Shown: in pieces, positions 21,888-35,471 of the stretch | Numbering within the stretch: the first letter of the stretch is position 1 | Layout of the letters: every line of letters begins with the position of its first letter | DNA from: Pyronema omphalodes | Taxonomy: Eukaryota; Ascomycota; Pezizomycetes; Pezizales; Pyronemataceae | Direction: 5' to 3' | Length of the DNA stretch: 64,000 nt | Assembly (NCBI GenBank): GCA_024516155.1 | Contig: JAJJXM010000007.1 | Span: 496,001 to 560,000, forward strand | The notes under the pieces: model-generated | What the model was told of the DNA's origin: nothing | What the model saw: only the letters and a program-made list of their open reading frames with translations | Database searches by the model: none | Made by a program: the position numbers and the translations under genes

Positions 21888-24800
21888 ATGGCTACTACCG
21901 AGTACAACGAGGTGTTTGAGGATGCGGCGGACTCCTCAACCGTTCGCACCATTCACCGGGTGCGGGCCAACTCTACCATCATGCACCTTAACAAGATCAT
22001 GGGTAATTTTTGATTCAATTCTGTTTTCAACTTTTGGAGAGGGTGATTGCTGACATGTGATTCCGTTTACCAGTTGCCAACCGTGGAGAAATTCGTAAGT
22101 TATCCTGATAAACCGCTTGGTACGGAGATAATTGGAGCTTAATTGCTAACTGCGGTTTTTCTTAGCCATCCGTGTATGAACTACTCAACCTCTCCCGAAA
22201 TATCTCTAGTATCGTTCTATGGACTGACAAGCAATTCTCGGCGGGTTTCTAGATCTTCAGAACTGTACGTTGTCCCCATCCCCCCGCCACTACTACCAGC
22301 TTTCCCCACATGAACTTTCCGACCCATCAAGGTGCAAACGGACGGAGCAAACGGAGCTAACATGGAATTTAGGCACACGAGCTCTCGCTACAGACCGTTG
22401 CCATCTACTCGCATGAGGACCGGCTCTCCATGCACCGTCAGAGTACGTTCCCACGTTCAAGAACTATCCGAACCGCGGGGTATTTTCGGATCGAGGGTAT
22501 GGTATGTTAACAATAGCTCGTGCATTACAGAGGCCGATGAGGCATACGAGATTGGAAAGCGTGGACAGTTCACGCCAGTCCAGGCCTACCTCGCCATTGA
22601 CGAGATCATTAAGATTGCCGTTGAGCACAATGTCAACATGATCCACCCTGGTAAGCATTCCCTTTGCGCATTTGCACCTTTCCAATTCTGTGGTAGTCCT
22701 GTGGAAGCCGTTCATAGCTATTGGTAGCTGAGCTGTCGGCTTCCGTTGGTCACCTACCCTACCCTACCCTACTATTCCAGACTATACGGTTATCCGACGG
22801 ATGACGCATGGCCTACCTACCCGACCACTACCACCCCCCCCCCCCCCTCCATCCTCCGTTCCGATCACATGGAAATTAACATGGTCCGTGTTTTCCCGCA
22901 GGTTATGGTTTCCTTTCAGAGAATGCCGAGTTCGCTCGGAAGGTTGAGGAGAACGGAATGGTCTTCATTGGACCCACACCCGAGGTCATCCACGGTCTTG
23001 GAGACAAGGTGTCGGCCCGTGAGGCAGCACAGAAGGAGAATGTCCCTGTCGTTCCGGGTACTCCCGGTCCCGTCAGTGAGCTTCACGAGGCCGAGGCTTT
23101 CGTGAAGGAATACGGATACCCCGTCATCATCAAGGCCGCTTACGGAGGAGGAGGACGTGGTATGCGTGTTGTTCGTGAGGGTGACAACTTGAAGGACGCT
23201 TTCGAGAGAGCTTCATCCGAGTATGCATACCCGACCCGAGTTCCGGGTTAACGTTAGTGATTGGCGGGATTGGCTTGCTAACATGCGCCGTGCTGCATAG
23301 GGCTCTTTCGGCTTTCGGCAACGGAACCGTCTTCATCGAGCGCTTCCTCGACAAACCCAAGCACATTGAGGTCCAGCTTCTCGGAGATAACTACGGAAAC
23401 GTCGTCCACTTGTACGAGCGTGACTGTTCCGTTCAGCGTCGTCACCAGAAGGTCGTCGAGATTGCCCCCGCTAAGGACCTTCCCGAGCACGTCCGTCAGG
23501 GAATCCTTAACGATGCCGTCCGTTTGGCCAAGTCCGTTCGCTACCGTAACGCTGGTACTGCTGAGTTCTTGGTTGACCAGCAGAACCGTTACTACTTCAT
23601 CGAGATCAACCCCCGTATCCAGGTCGAGCACACTATTACCGAGGAGATTACCGGAATCGATATCGTTGCTGCCCAGATCCAGATTGCTGCCGGAGCTAGT
23701 CTCGAGCAGCTTGGATTGACCCAGGACCGTATCTCTACCCGTGGTTACGCCATCCAGTGCCGTATCACCACTGAGGACCCCTCCCAGAACTTCCGTCCCG
23801 ACACCGGAAAGATCGAGGTCTACCGTTCCGCTGGTGGTAACGGAGTCCGTCTTGATGGAGGAAACGGTTTCGCCGGTGCTATCATCACCCCTCACTACGA
23901 CTCCATGTTGGTCAAGTGCACTTGCCACGGATCCACCTACGAGATCGCCCGCAGAAAGATTCTCCGTGCTCTTGTTGAGTTCAGAATCCGTGGAGTCAAG
24001 ACCAACATTCCTTTCTTGGCTTCTCTCCTTACCCACGAGACTTTCATCTCCGGAAACTGCTGGACCACTTTCATTGATGACACTCCTTCTCTCTTCGACT
24101 TGATGAAGTCCCAGAACCGTGCCCAGAAGCTTCTTGCTTACCTTGGAGACGTTGCTGTTAACGGATCTTCCATCAAGGGACAGGTTGGAGAGCCCAAGTT
24201 CAAGGGTGACATCATCTTCCCCACTCTCTACGATGCTGCCGGAAAGGAGATTGATGTCTCTGTTCCTTGCCAGACTGGATGGAGAAACATCTTGGTCAAG
24301 GAGGGACCTGAGGCTTTCGCCAAGGCTGTCCGTCACAACAAGGGAACTCTTCTCATGGACACCACCTGGCGTGACGCCCACCAGTCTCTCTTGGCCACTC
24401 GTGTCCGTACCACTGACTTGGTTGCCATCGCTAAGCACACTTCCCACGCTTACTCTAACGCCTACGCTCTTGAGTGCTGGGGAGGAGCTACCTTCGATGT
24501 TGCCTACCGTTTCTTGTACGAGGACCCCTGGGACCGTCTTCGCAAGCTCCGTAAGCTCGTGCCCAACATTCCCTTCCAGATGTTGTTGCGTGGAGCCAAC
24601 GGAGTTGCTTACTCCTCCCTTCCCGACAACGCCATTGACCACTTCGTCGAGCAGGCCAAGAAGAACGGAGTTGATATCTTCCGTGTTTTCGACGCTCTTA
24701 ACGATGTTGAGCAGCTCGCTGTCGGTGTCCGCGCTGTCAAGAAGGCTGGAGGAGTTGTTGAGGCTACCATCTGTTACTCTGGTGACATGTTGAACCCCAA

Positions 24801-26267
24801 GAAGAAGTACAACCTTCAGTACTACCTTGACCTCGTTGACAAGGTCGTTGAGATGGGAACTCACGTTCTCGGAATCAAGGACATGGCTGGAGTCCTCCGT
24901 CCTAAGGCCGCTACCATCCTCATTGGTGCCATCCGTGCCAAGTACCCCGACCTCCCCATCCACGTTCACACTCACGACTCTGCCGGTACTGGAGTTGCCT
25001 CCATGACTGCTTGTGCCCACGCTGGTGCTGATGCCGTTGACACTGCTACCGACTCTTTGTCCGGTATGACCTCCCAGCCTTCCGTTGGAGCCGTCCTTGC
25101 CTCTTTGGAGGGAACCGACTGCGACCCCAAGCTTAACATTGAGCACGTCCGTGCCATTGACACCTACTGGGCTCAGCTCCGTCTCGTCTACTCTTGCTTC
25201 GAGGCTGGATTGACCGGACCTGACCCTGAGGTCTACATGCACGAGATCCCCGGAGGACAGCTCACCAACCTTATCTTCCAGGCTTCCCAGCTTGGACTTG
25301 GTAAGCAGTGGCAGGAGACCAAGAAGGCCTACACCCAGGCCAACGCTCTTCTCGGTGACATTGTCAAGGTCACTCCTACCTCCAAGGTCGTTGGTGACCT
25401 TGCCCAGTTCATGGTCTCCAACAAGCTCTCTCCTGAGGAGGTTATCGAGAAGGCTGAGACCCTCGATTTCCCCGGATCCGTCCTTGACTTCCTTGAGGGA
25501 CTCATGGGACAGCCTTTCGGAGGTTTCCCTGAGCCTCTCCGTACCCGTGCTCTCCGTGACACTCGTCGCAAGTTGACCGAGCGTCCCGGAAAGTCTCTTC
25601 CTCCTCTTGACCTTGCCAAGATCAAGGCCGACCTCGAGGAGAAGTACGGATTTGCCTCTGAGTGCGACGTTGCCGCTTACGTCATGTACCCCAAGGTCTT
25701 CCAGGACTACAAGGACTTCTGCGCCAAGTACGGAGACCTTTCTGTTCTCCCTACCAAGTACTTCCTTGCCCGTCCTGAGATTGGTGAGGAGTTTGGTGTC
25801 GAGATTGAGAAGGGAAAGATCCTTATCCTCAAGTTGCTTGCTGTTGGTCCTCTCTCTCAGCAGACTGGTCAGCGTGAGGTCTTCTTTGAGATGAACGGTG
25901 AGGTCAGACAGGTTACTGTTACTGACATCCACGCCGCCGTCGAGAACCTCTCCCGCCCCAAGGCTAACCCCAGCGAGCCTTCCCACGTCGGAGCTCCTAT
26001 GTCTGGTGTTGTCGTCGAGGTCCGTGTCAAGAACGACACTGAGGTCAAGAAGGGTGATCCCATTGCTGTTCTTTCCGCTATGAAGATGGTATGTTGTTTA
26101 TATCCTTTTACCCCCCGGTTGATGTTAAGAGTGATTACTAATGATTATTTGTCGTATAGGAAATGGTTATCTCCGCTCCTCACTCTGGAAAGGTCCACGA
26201 CCTTGTCGTTAAGGAGGGTGACTCTGTCGACGGTCAGGACTTGGTTTGTAAGATTCACAAGGCTTAG
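21888..26267 (+). CDS. PYC1: Pyruvate carboxylase
   Basis: Nine exons: 21888-22002, 22074-22094, 22166-22173, 22253-22264, 22373-22442, 22531-22650, 22902-23220, 23301-26088 and 26160-26267. They encode 1186 residues, normal for eukaryotic PYC. The enzyme carboxylates pyruvate to oxaloacetate with ATP and bicarbonate, feeding the TCA cycle and gluconeogenesis. Domains in order are: biotin carboxylase (IMVANRGEIPIRIFRTAHEL near residues 37-56; the ATP-grasp glycine loop KAAYGGGGRGMRVV; EINPRIQVEHTITEE), carboxyltransferase (TTWRDAHQSLLATRVRT; metal-site HVHTHDSAGTG), and a C-terminal biotinyl domain with the biotin lysine in SAMKMEM. No mitochondrial presequence is visible, so it is probably cytosolic as in most fungi. 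Exons 3 and 4 are microexons of 8 and 12 nt; they are required to restore the conserved IPIRIFRTAHE sequence. The last intron falls inside the AMKM-EM biotin motif. Confidence 0.97.
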
Positions 26268-26865
26268 ATTTTAAAGATTTAAGATTTTGGAATGTCGAGA
26301 TGTTTCTTTGAAAGAGTTTGATTGATTGGGTTCTATGGGTTCTTTTGGGGTTGGGGATTGTTTGCTTTTGAATTGTGTTTTTGTTTTTTTGTCTTTGATT
26401 GGTTTGGTATTGGTTGGGTTATGAGCTTTTGGTTGCTTTTTTGGTTGATATCGATTGCGTCTTGGTTGGTTTTTGTTTTTGTATGTACTACTTTTGTAAC
26501 CTTTGCGGCTTTTTTTGTCGTAGATATATATATCCATGGTCTTTTTTTTTCTTTTTTTAAATGAATACAATGGAATTTTTCTTGTAGAGTGGAATGTTTT
26601 GGGGTATGGAATGGTGATGGTCAGGGTGATGGTGATGATGGTGATTTGAGATTGGTTAACGGTCGTAGAGATGTATACAGGTGCATACAGGTACTTTGCG
26701 TAATTTGCATATTTTGCATATCTTCTTTCCAACATATATTTTTTCAACATATCCATATCCATATACTGAAACCCTAAAGCTTAAAGCTTACACCTCCGTA
26801 TCTATCAAGAGGATTATGTATGTAATTCAGCGCTAAGACCCAAGACCCCAAGGTTCATTTTTTGC

Positions 26866-27085
26866 TTTATGGTTTATGGTTTATGGTTTATGGTTTGTGG
26901 TTTATGGTTTATGGTTTATGGTTTATAGTTTATGGTTTATGGTTTATGGTTTATGGTTTATGGTTTATGGTTTATGGTTTATGGTTTATGGTTTATGGTT
27001 TATGGTTTATGGTTTATGGTTTATGGTTTATGGTTTATGGTTTATGGTTTATGGTTTATGGTTTATGGTTTATGGTTTATGGTTT
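26866..27085 (+). repeat. (TTTATGG)n heptanucleotide array
   Basis: About 31 tandem copies of the 7-bp unit TTTATGG over 220 bp, almost perfect, with one TTTGTGG and one TTTATAG variant near the left end. The unit differs by one base from the plant-type telomere repeat TTTAGGG, but fungal telomeres are normally TTAGGG and the array lies deep between housekeeping genes. It is therefore classed as a microsatellite. Confidence 0.95.
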
Positions 27086-27355
27086 GCCTGTGCCTGTGCC
27101 TGTGCCTGGGTGTAGGTGTAGGTGTATAGGTAGGTGTATGTGTAGGTGTAGGTGTATGTGTGTAGGTGTAGGTGTAGGTAGGTGTATACGCGCTTCACCA
27201 GGGTGTCAGAACGTCAGAACGTCAGGGCGTCAGGGTGTCAGGGTGTCACGTTTATCAGGGTGTCAGCGTGCATCAGTATCAGCATCAGTATCAGCATCAG
27301 TATCAGCATCATCTTATCCTAATCTTAATCTTAATCTTAATCTTAATCCTACCAT
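27086..27355. repeat. Compound microsatellite: GCCTGT, GTGTAG, GTCAGGGT, CAGTATCAGCAT and CTTAAT blocks
   Basis: Five different short tandem repeats follow the heptamer array in direct succession. They are GCCTGT at 27086-27109, GTGTAG/GTGTAT at about 27109-27190, CGTCAGGGTGT-like units at about 27200-27265, CAGTATCAGCAT at about 27267-27313 and CTTAAT at about 27320-27350. Such a run of unrelated motifs suggests a replication-slippage hotspot. Confidence 0.85.
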
Positions 27356-27810
27356 CAACCATCTTATCAACGCGCACAATGACGCGATCCTGATAAATAA
27401 ATACAATGACGCGCCCCCTTCCCCCCACCGCCGTGTGGCGGATATGCGCCATATAGCTCTAGACAAACAGATAGACAGGCGAGCTGTCCGAGATCTTAGG
27501 TGGGGTATTGAGAGTCCTGGGATGGCATGGATGGCATTGAGGACTGATGCTGGAGAGGGGGACACGGGGAGGGGATGCTGGGTAAGGGATGACGGGAGGG
27601 GGAGGGGATTGATGGGGATTGATGGGGATCTTTATCTTTAAGCTTATGCATGATCTTTATTGTTTTTTTCATCGATGTTTCGATGTTCTTGAGGATTTGA
27701 GGATCTGAGGATCTGAGAGGATTTAACGGTATCTGGATTCACCAAACAGAAGGAGGTTGGAACTTATGATGGCGTTTTATAGTCGATTGTATAGTCAAGT
27801 CGACATATTC

Positions 27811-27853
27811 ACCAGCAGCAGCACCACCAGCACCACCAGCACCACCAGCAGAA
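27811..27853. repeat. CAGCAC/CACCAG trinucleotide-based repeat
   Basis: Imperfect AGCACCACC units over about 40 bp in non-coding sequence. Confidence 0.75.
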
Positions 27854-28680
27854 CTTCCAAAATCTCCTGTTATCTTTTAACTGAGCGGGAAGACAAAAGT
27901 CAGCCCATTGAACTAATCCAGGTTTAGACTAGTGATTGTTTGTATGCCATCTTTAGTATCATTAGTATCGTAAACATCCTGGGGTATGGAGAGTAAGCCG
28001 GCGGTGGGGTTGACTTTGCTGCGAAGGAAGATGCAATGCAATCTGCCCCCCACCCCTCACCTCCACCGCAACCTCCCCCATGCCCCGCCTCTACCACAAC
28101 TTCCTCCACATTCTCATCATTCTCATTATTCTCTCCGCGTTCATTGCTTTTGTGGTGTTGGATATGTAAAGTTGATGCGGTTTTAATGCTTAATTCAAAA
28201 TGGCTGGATTCATGGGACTGGATTGGGTTTCACGAAGACTTCACAAGGACTTCCCGGGAGAAACTTTATCGGCGGCCATATTTTAAGCTACCGATGCCGT
28301 AAGAAGAAAAAAAAAAGTCGCCTAGCTACGGTATGCGGTCTGATTATCTGCCCTCCCCTCCTAGAAGGATTCCTTGGTCTCTCCTGGTCCCTCTTTTTAG
28401 ACTCCCAGGTAACATGCCCACAAGGTCCCTTCTGTGTCCCTGTTGTCCCTGTTGGGCTTTCAATGGTACGGCTACCAGAAAGTAAAGAACGTGCTGAGCG
28501 GGGGTTCTAGCTCCATTTTTGTTGTCTTGATTAGAGCGGCTGATCTTTAGTTTCCACTGCTTTCCATTTTACCACCCCTCTGGCCTTGCAGATAACCCCT
28601 CCCCTCCTTCCTCCACAATAACCAGACTACCATACCAAGCCTTAGAAAGATAAATTCGTGAACTTCCCCATAGTCCTGAC

Positions 28681-28709
28681 TCCTCTTCTTCTTCTTTTTT
28701 CTCTTTCTG
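28681..28709 (+). promoter_or_regulatory. Pyrimidine-rich (CT) tract upstream of enolase
   Basis: An unbroken C/T run of 29 nt ending about 26 nt before the ATG. CT-rich blocks just upstream of the start are a known feature of strongly expressed fungal genes such as glycolytic genes, where they help set transcription start. Function here is inferred from position. Confidence 0.5.
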
Positions 28710-28734
28710 TATACATATCACATTCATCATCAAA

Positions 28735-30545
<1,811 letters not shown>

Positions 30546-31228
30546 AGATCTTGCTGTAATTTTTTGAGTGTTAAAATTGGGTTGGAGTTTTTTCAAGGAT
30601 TAATGATTGTCTAATGATATTGAATTTGTTGTGCAAAAAAACTCTTGGTTCTATGTACCTTTGTGATTGTGTTTTCTCCTTGTGATGTGAGAGTACTTTG
30701 TGATTTTGTCCTCATCCGTGGAAAGACGTGATTCCCTACCATGTCGTGTGACGCGACAACTAGTTGACGCGATCGGGCCGAGGCTGAGCGATATTGTGTT
30801 GCACATACACCCTACACCCTACACATGTAACTCTAAAACTGAAACTGAACGAGAATCAGAAATCGGTAGGCCGGATGTGATCACCCAGGATCGGTGTGGA
30901 ACTTATGGTAACTTCGGAGTAGCTCGGGCTGATCTTGTGATGTTACTCGGTGGACATTCGGGCTTGAGGAAGGGGGCTTTGGAAGAGGATGAGGAGAGAC
31001 TAGTGTGAGGGTTCCATGCGCTTATTGTAGCTGGGGGAGGGAGATGGGTGGGACTTGCTGCTGGATTGGGATTCCGGGGGGACTTGGGGGTGCTTGAGGG
31101 GATTGGGGATTGGAGGAAGGAGGACTGGAGGGATGGGGACTGGAGCTATGGGGACTGTGACTGTGACTGTGGCTAGGTAGTCGGGTACCGGTGGGGGGGA
31201 GGTGGGCTATGGGTTGGGTTTGGGGTTG

Positions 31229-31430
31229 TTTGGGGGTGGTTTGGGGGTGGTTTGGGGGTGGTTTGGGGGTGGTTTGGGGGTGGTTTGGGGGTGGTTTGGG
31301 GGTGGTTTGGGGGTGGTTTGGGGGTGGTTTGGGGGTGGTTTGGGGGTGGTTTGGGGGTGGTTTGGGGGTGGTTTGGGGGTGGTTTGGGGGTGGTTTGGGG
31401 GTGGTTTGGGGGTGGTTTGGGGGTGGTTTG
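31229..31430 (+). repeat. 11-bp G-rich minisatellite (TTTGGGGGTGG)n
   Basis: About 18 near-perfect copies of TTTGGGGGTGG in tandem. Each unit has a G5 run and a GG, so the plus strand has many ways to form G-quadruplexes. Frames across it encode only GGLGVVWGWF-type repeats, a by-product of the unit. Confidence 0.95.
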
Positions 31431-31448
31431 GGGTTTGGTGGAGGAGGA

Positions 31449-31465
31449 GGGGGGGGGGGGGGGGG
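31449..31465 (+). repeat. Poly-G tract
   Basis: Seventeen consecutive G residues after GAGGAGGA, just beyond the G-rich minisatellite and followed by TGGATTTACTGTA-type repeats. Confidence 0.85.
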
Positions 31466-31738
31466 TTACTGTTCTACTGGAGATTTACTGTTCTACTGTA
31501 TGGATTTACTGTATGGATTTACTGTATGGATTTATATAGTTTTATATTACTCCACAGCAACTTTTTTTTTTTTTTTCTTTTTTTTTTTTAAGAATTTACT
31601 ACTGTTTTAATTTGTTTTGTTTTGATTTTCTTGGGAACTTATTACTGTGTAACATAGTGTATATATGATAATAAAATGGGAACTGTGAAGAGTAAATGAA
31701 GATAGTAATTGTGTTGAAGAGTATGGAAGTTGGGGTAC

Positions 31739-31780
31739 GGGATGGAATGATGGAATGATGGAATGATGGAATGATGGAAG
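31739..31780. repeat. (GGAATGAT)n repeat
   Basis: Four to five copies of GGAATGAT in tandem. Confidence 0.85.
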
Positions 31781-31915
31781 TTATTGGGTTATTGGTTTAG
31801 TAGATGCTGGTATGGATGTGGGTGGAAGTATGGGTGTGGGTGGAAGTATGGGTGTAGATTCTTTTTTTTGGGAGGGGGATATGGAAAATAGGTAGGTGAA
31901 GACTGTGATTTGGCT

Positions 31916-31998
31916 TTGGAATTGTAAGTTTTGGAGTTGTAAGTTTTGGAGTTGGAAGTTTTGGAGTTGGAAGTTTTGGAGTTGGAAGTTTTGGAGTT
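31916..31998. repeat. 15-bp tandem repeat (AAGTTTTGGAGTTGG)n
   Basis: About five copies of a 15-bp unit with a G/T variant at one position. It encodes LQNFQ- or SKTSN-type repeats antisense, but no gene structure surrounds it. Confidence 0.85.
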
Positions 31999-33650
31999 TT
32001 GTTTCAAATTTCATTTCAAGTTCCCGGTCAAGGTGAAGTTCAACTTCCAGGTCATGGCCGTGGTTTAATTGTGGTTTACGTTATTTGTGACTTGTTAAGC
32101 TTGACGGACTCAAGGGAATCGACGGACTCGAGGGACCCGAGGGACTTGTGGCTGGGGGAGGGGGGGACTCGATACCCGATACCTGATGCACTTAACACGG
32201 ATATTGGATATTGGATAGACATATATAGAAGGAACTAGAATATTTTATGGGCTGACTTAGTTTAGGACCTTAGATATGGCGTAAAATCACAGTTATGGCT
32301 CAGCTGTATGTATTTCAAGGAGAGGGAGGTAGGTTTGGGAATATCTGGAATTGATTTCGAGGAATGGCTTTATTGGGTCTATGAAGAATCAGGATGATGA
32401 TATGGGTAATTTTTTTTTTAGTTAGTTAGAGAATTGTTTATGGGATATCGTTTTTGAGATTGTGGGGGTATGTATGTACATGTATGTATATGTTTGAAAA
32501 AGAACGCACTGCTAGGAAAGTTTTTATTGTTTTATTTTTCTTTGGGGCTGGGAATTTCATCGCTATTGTAAAGCTTCGAAAATCGAATCTCAGAAACACA
32601 TATACAGCCTTTGATGGTTTCTTGACACCAGAAGAAAAAGATGGAAGAATAATCACCATCTATACGTCGAGAAAGTGGAATTCTTAAATATGTTGGGAAT
32701 TGTTATAGGTATTCATTCTTTATTGGAGGTGTTGAAATACGTTATTACTACAAAGGTGGTGACTTTCCTGTTATTCTGTTACATGCATTGACACTGTTAG
32801 ATGTTTATTCTGATCTAACATGAATATTTCTATTGCTATTTTGGTATGATTGGAAAAATATACTCTAGAAGACATATATTTTGTTCCAAAGAGAGTTGGG
32901 AAAAATAATGCCTTTCCGAGATTCTGTTGTAGAAGCTGCACCGATCAATGATGAAGATTAAACGGAGGTTTTTGGATTGACGGTTGGTAAGAAGCTACAG
33001 GTTTTATTTGGATAGACCCAATTGAATGCTAAAAAGGATTGAATGTGGTTTCTATGTAATTGCCATGTTGAAAATTGGAATGGGTGGGTGTAGCGGGGAG
33101 CGGGGAGATGGATGAGGTGAAACGACGTACGCATTGAAACTCAATTACCGGGTCCACAGGGCCACAGGGCTGGATGGTGACAAATCTTCACCTCAACTTC
33201 AATATCAGCTTCTACATGAACTACACATTCCTAAAGCCACTCCTCGCTGACAGAATTTCAAACAATCCGTACAACACCACCACAGCAACTCATCTTCGCG
33301 GAATATTTCCTCCTTAGTGCTCAGCACCCACAAAGTTTAAGCTTGTCGTGTGCTTCCGACAGAGAGCTTTTAGTTCCTGAACTATCGGCTACTGTTCCCC
33401 GGTACGGGGCCCCGCCATGCGCTAGAGAACTCACATCCGGTACTCTAAGCTCCGCAAGTTCAACCCGACGAAAACAAAAAAATAAAAATAACGCCCCTTC
33501 TTTCTTCTTTCGATCTTTTTATTCCGACACTTCTAATGCTTAACCGAAAGCCTAACCGATGAACCCACGGAACCGAGAATGGCCTAGGATAACTGTAGCA
33601 GGGTGTTCTATGGTGCTGTACCTCGACTGAACCCGATCCCTCTAAGTCCA

Positions 33651-33670
33651 CCCCCCCCCCCCCCCCCCCC
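33651..33670 (+). repeat. Poly-C tract
   Basis: Twenty consecutive C residues in non-coding DNA. Exact length is unsafe, as long homopolymers are often miscounted. Confidence 0.8.
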
Positions 33671-35172
33671 TAATGCCAACACTGTCAGATCTACCTTGCG
33701 TCACAATGTGTGGCATGCTGGAGATATAAAGAGCTATTCTAGGAGCTCTGTGTTGTATCCATAGCTATAGCTATGGATGAGTTCATGACGCGGACATACA
33801 TATGGTATCCATACACCGAGCACAGTGAGCCGGTAAGTATAGAAAGCCGATATACCGAGTACAGCATGTATGTACAATCAGTATAGTTACATGCGGAGTA
33901 TGATCAAACAGGAAACTTTTGCCAGTACAGCAGCATCTCAGAGCTGGGGAAATCATTTCTCCATGTCAAAACTCCATTTTTGGGATTTGGACCCCAGATG
34001 GCACCGGGTCAAAGTCTGATGGGAGTTGAAGAAAATATTCGGAAACTGTTCCGGAAGCTCCCGCTAGCGTCGCGGTCGCCCGGCGGTAAAGCTTTCATCT
34101 TCCGCGGCTATCTGATCATAAGTGTAGGCCGGGTAACAGATGGTGTGGAATAAGAACAAGCGCCAACCTTGCTATGTGACCCAGCTTTTGTTACTACTGG
34201 GTTTGTTCGCTTGCGCTTCTGGTGGGGGTACGTGTGCGCGGTTGAATGCATAGCCTGCATCCTCTGGAAGCTTTTCCTTCACAATTTCAGGTTGCGACTA
34301 GCATACATACAAAGGAGTCCATAACCTACTCTAGAGTACAGCGTTCGTGTCTGGAAAAAGAAACGCCGCCAAGTAGATTAAGCAAGATTAAGACAACTGT
34401 TTCCACAACTAGAACGGTCGTTGTAATACTTTAATACAATAGAGCACGCATCCCGCTTGAAGAACGAACATCAACGTAGCTATAATCTTAACCAATTATA
34501 ACATCTTTTCCCTTTTGTATCCACTACCCGTAAACCTACAAGTCAAGATTCTACACATCACCAAGTGCTATATAACATAACAACCCCTGATATTAAGACT
34601 AGGGAATCATTCCCATTTATGAACCTGTATTTACACTATTATATTTGATCACTTCGGAGAAACGCCCTAAGGTGCACATGATCCCCTCCTATATTTTCCC
34701 AGCAACTTAGAAACAAACCTATGGAGACTTCTCGATCAAGATATGGGAGAAGAGCAAACAGGGCCCCAAAATGTAACGACGAGAATGAAAACCAGCGGGA
34801 AGAAGAGAGGTGGCAACAGGCCCAAGAAATGAAGTGCGCTCTGGGGCGGATTCCAGCGAGACTCTAAGGTAACAGCTAGAGCCTCGAAATGTATTCAGAC
34901 TGTAGCATACGCTATAACTTTAGGGTTGGGAACGTTCAAGAAAATTATATCAAACCAAATCTCGATCAATATTTTGCTACATATTATAATATATATCATA
35001 CACCAGATGACTTCTGCCGCAGCATCAGGAGGTGAATAAGAATAATGGTCATGAGTCATGAGTTATGAGTCGTGATTGATTTTGAAACAAATAGCTAGAT
35101 GTATCTAAATAAGATAATTTTAGGCATTATGTGAATAGAACTGGCATCAAGCAGCGGTAAGGAAAATGCTGA

Positions 35173-35471
35173 AAATTCCTGCTACCTCGTTCAGGATTAC
35201 TGGTAATAATCTCTTCTCATATTCTCAACTTAAATTCATAATAAGATGACGTCATAATTGGCCAAAAATACTTATGGAGGTTCAACTAATACTTAAGTAC
35301 TGAATTATTGTGCAGAGATACTAAATTCCTGCTACCTCGTGCAGGATTGCTGGTAATATTCTCTTCTCATATACTCAAATTAAATTCATAATAAGATGAC
35401 GTCATAATTGGGCAAAAATACTTATCAAGGTTCAACTAATGCTTAAGTACTGAATTATTGCGCAGAGATGC
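35173..35471. repeat. Two-copy tandem duplication with a 160-bp period
   Basis: The segment 35173-35332, starting AAATTCCTGCTACCTCGTTC, is repeated from 35333 to about 35471 with roughly 90 percent identity. Both copies contain ATGACGTCATAA, a CRE-like palindrome. The area is AT-rich and has no genes. Confidence 0.9.

Larger units (their letters stand above)
26268..28734. other. Intergenic region between pyruvate carboxylase and enolase
   Basis: About 2.5 kb, dominated by simple repeats (listed separately) between 26866 and 27360. The first 300 nt are T/G-rich 3' flank of the carboxylase gene. Long frames across the repeats (for example 259 codons at 26862-27641) are translations of the arrays and are not genes. 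The part from about 28520 to 28734 is the enolase promoter. Confidence 0.55.

Noticed and set aside
23278..25986. 902-codon antisense open frame opposite pyruvate carboxylase
   Set aside because: It lies wholly opposite the conserved enzyme. Strong C-ending codon bias on the sense strand removes antisense stops, which explains the long frame.
26866..27085. TTTATGG array as an interstitial telomere
   Set aside because: Fungal telomeres are normally TTAGGG. The unit differs and the array lies between housekeeping genes, so a microsatellite is the simpler reading.
26862..27641. 259-codon frame over the heptamer array
   Set aside because: It is a translation of TTTATGG repeats (LWFMVYG), then other microsatellites. 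No gene structure.
31191..31610. Frames of 95-139 codons rich in WGWFGGGLGVV
   Set aside because: Produced by the 11-bp G-rich minisatellite, open in several frames at once.
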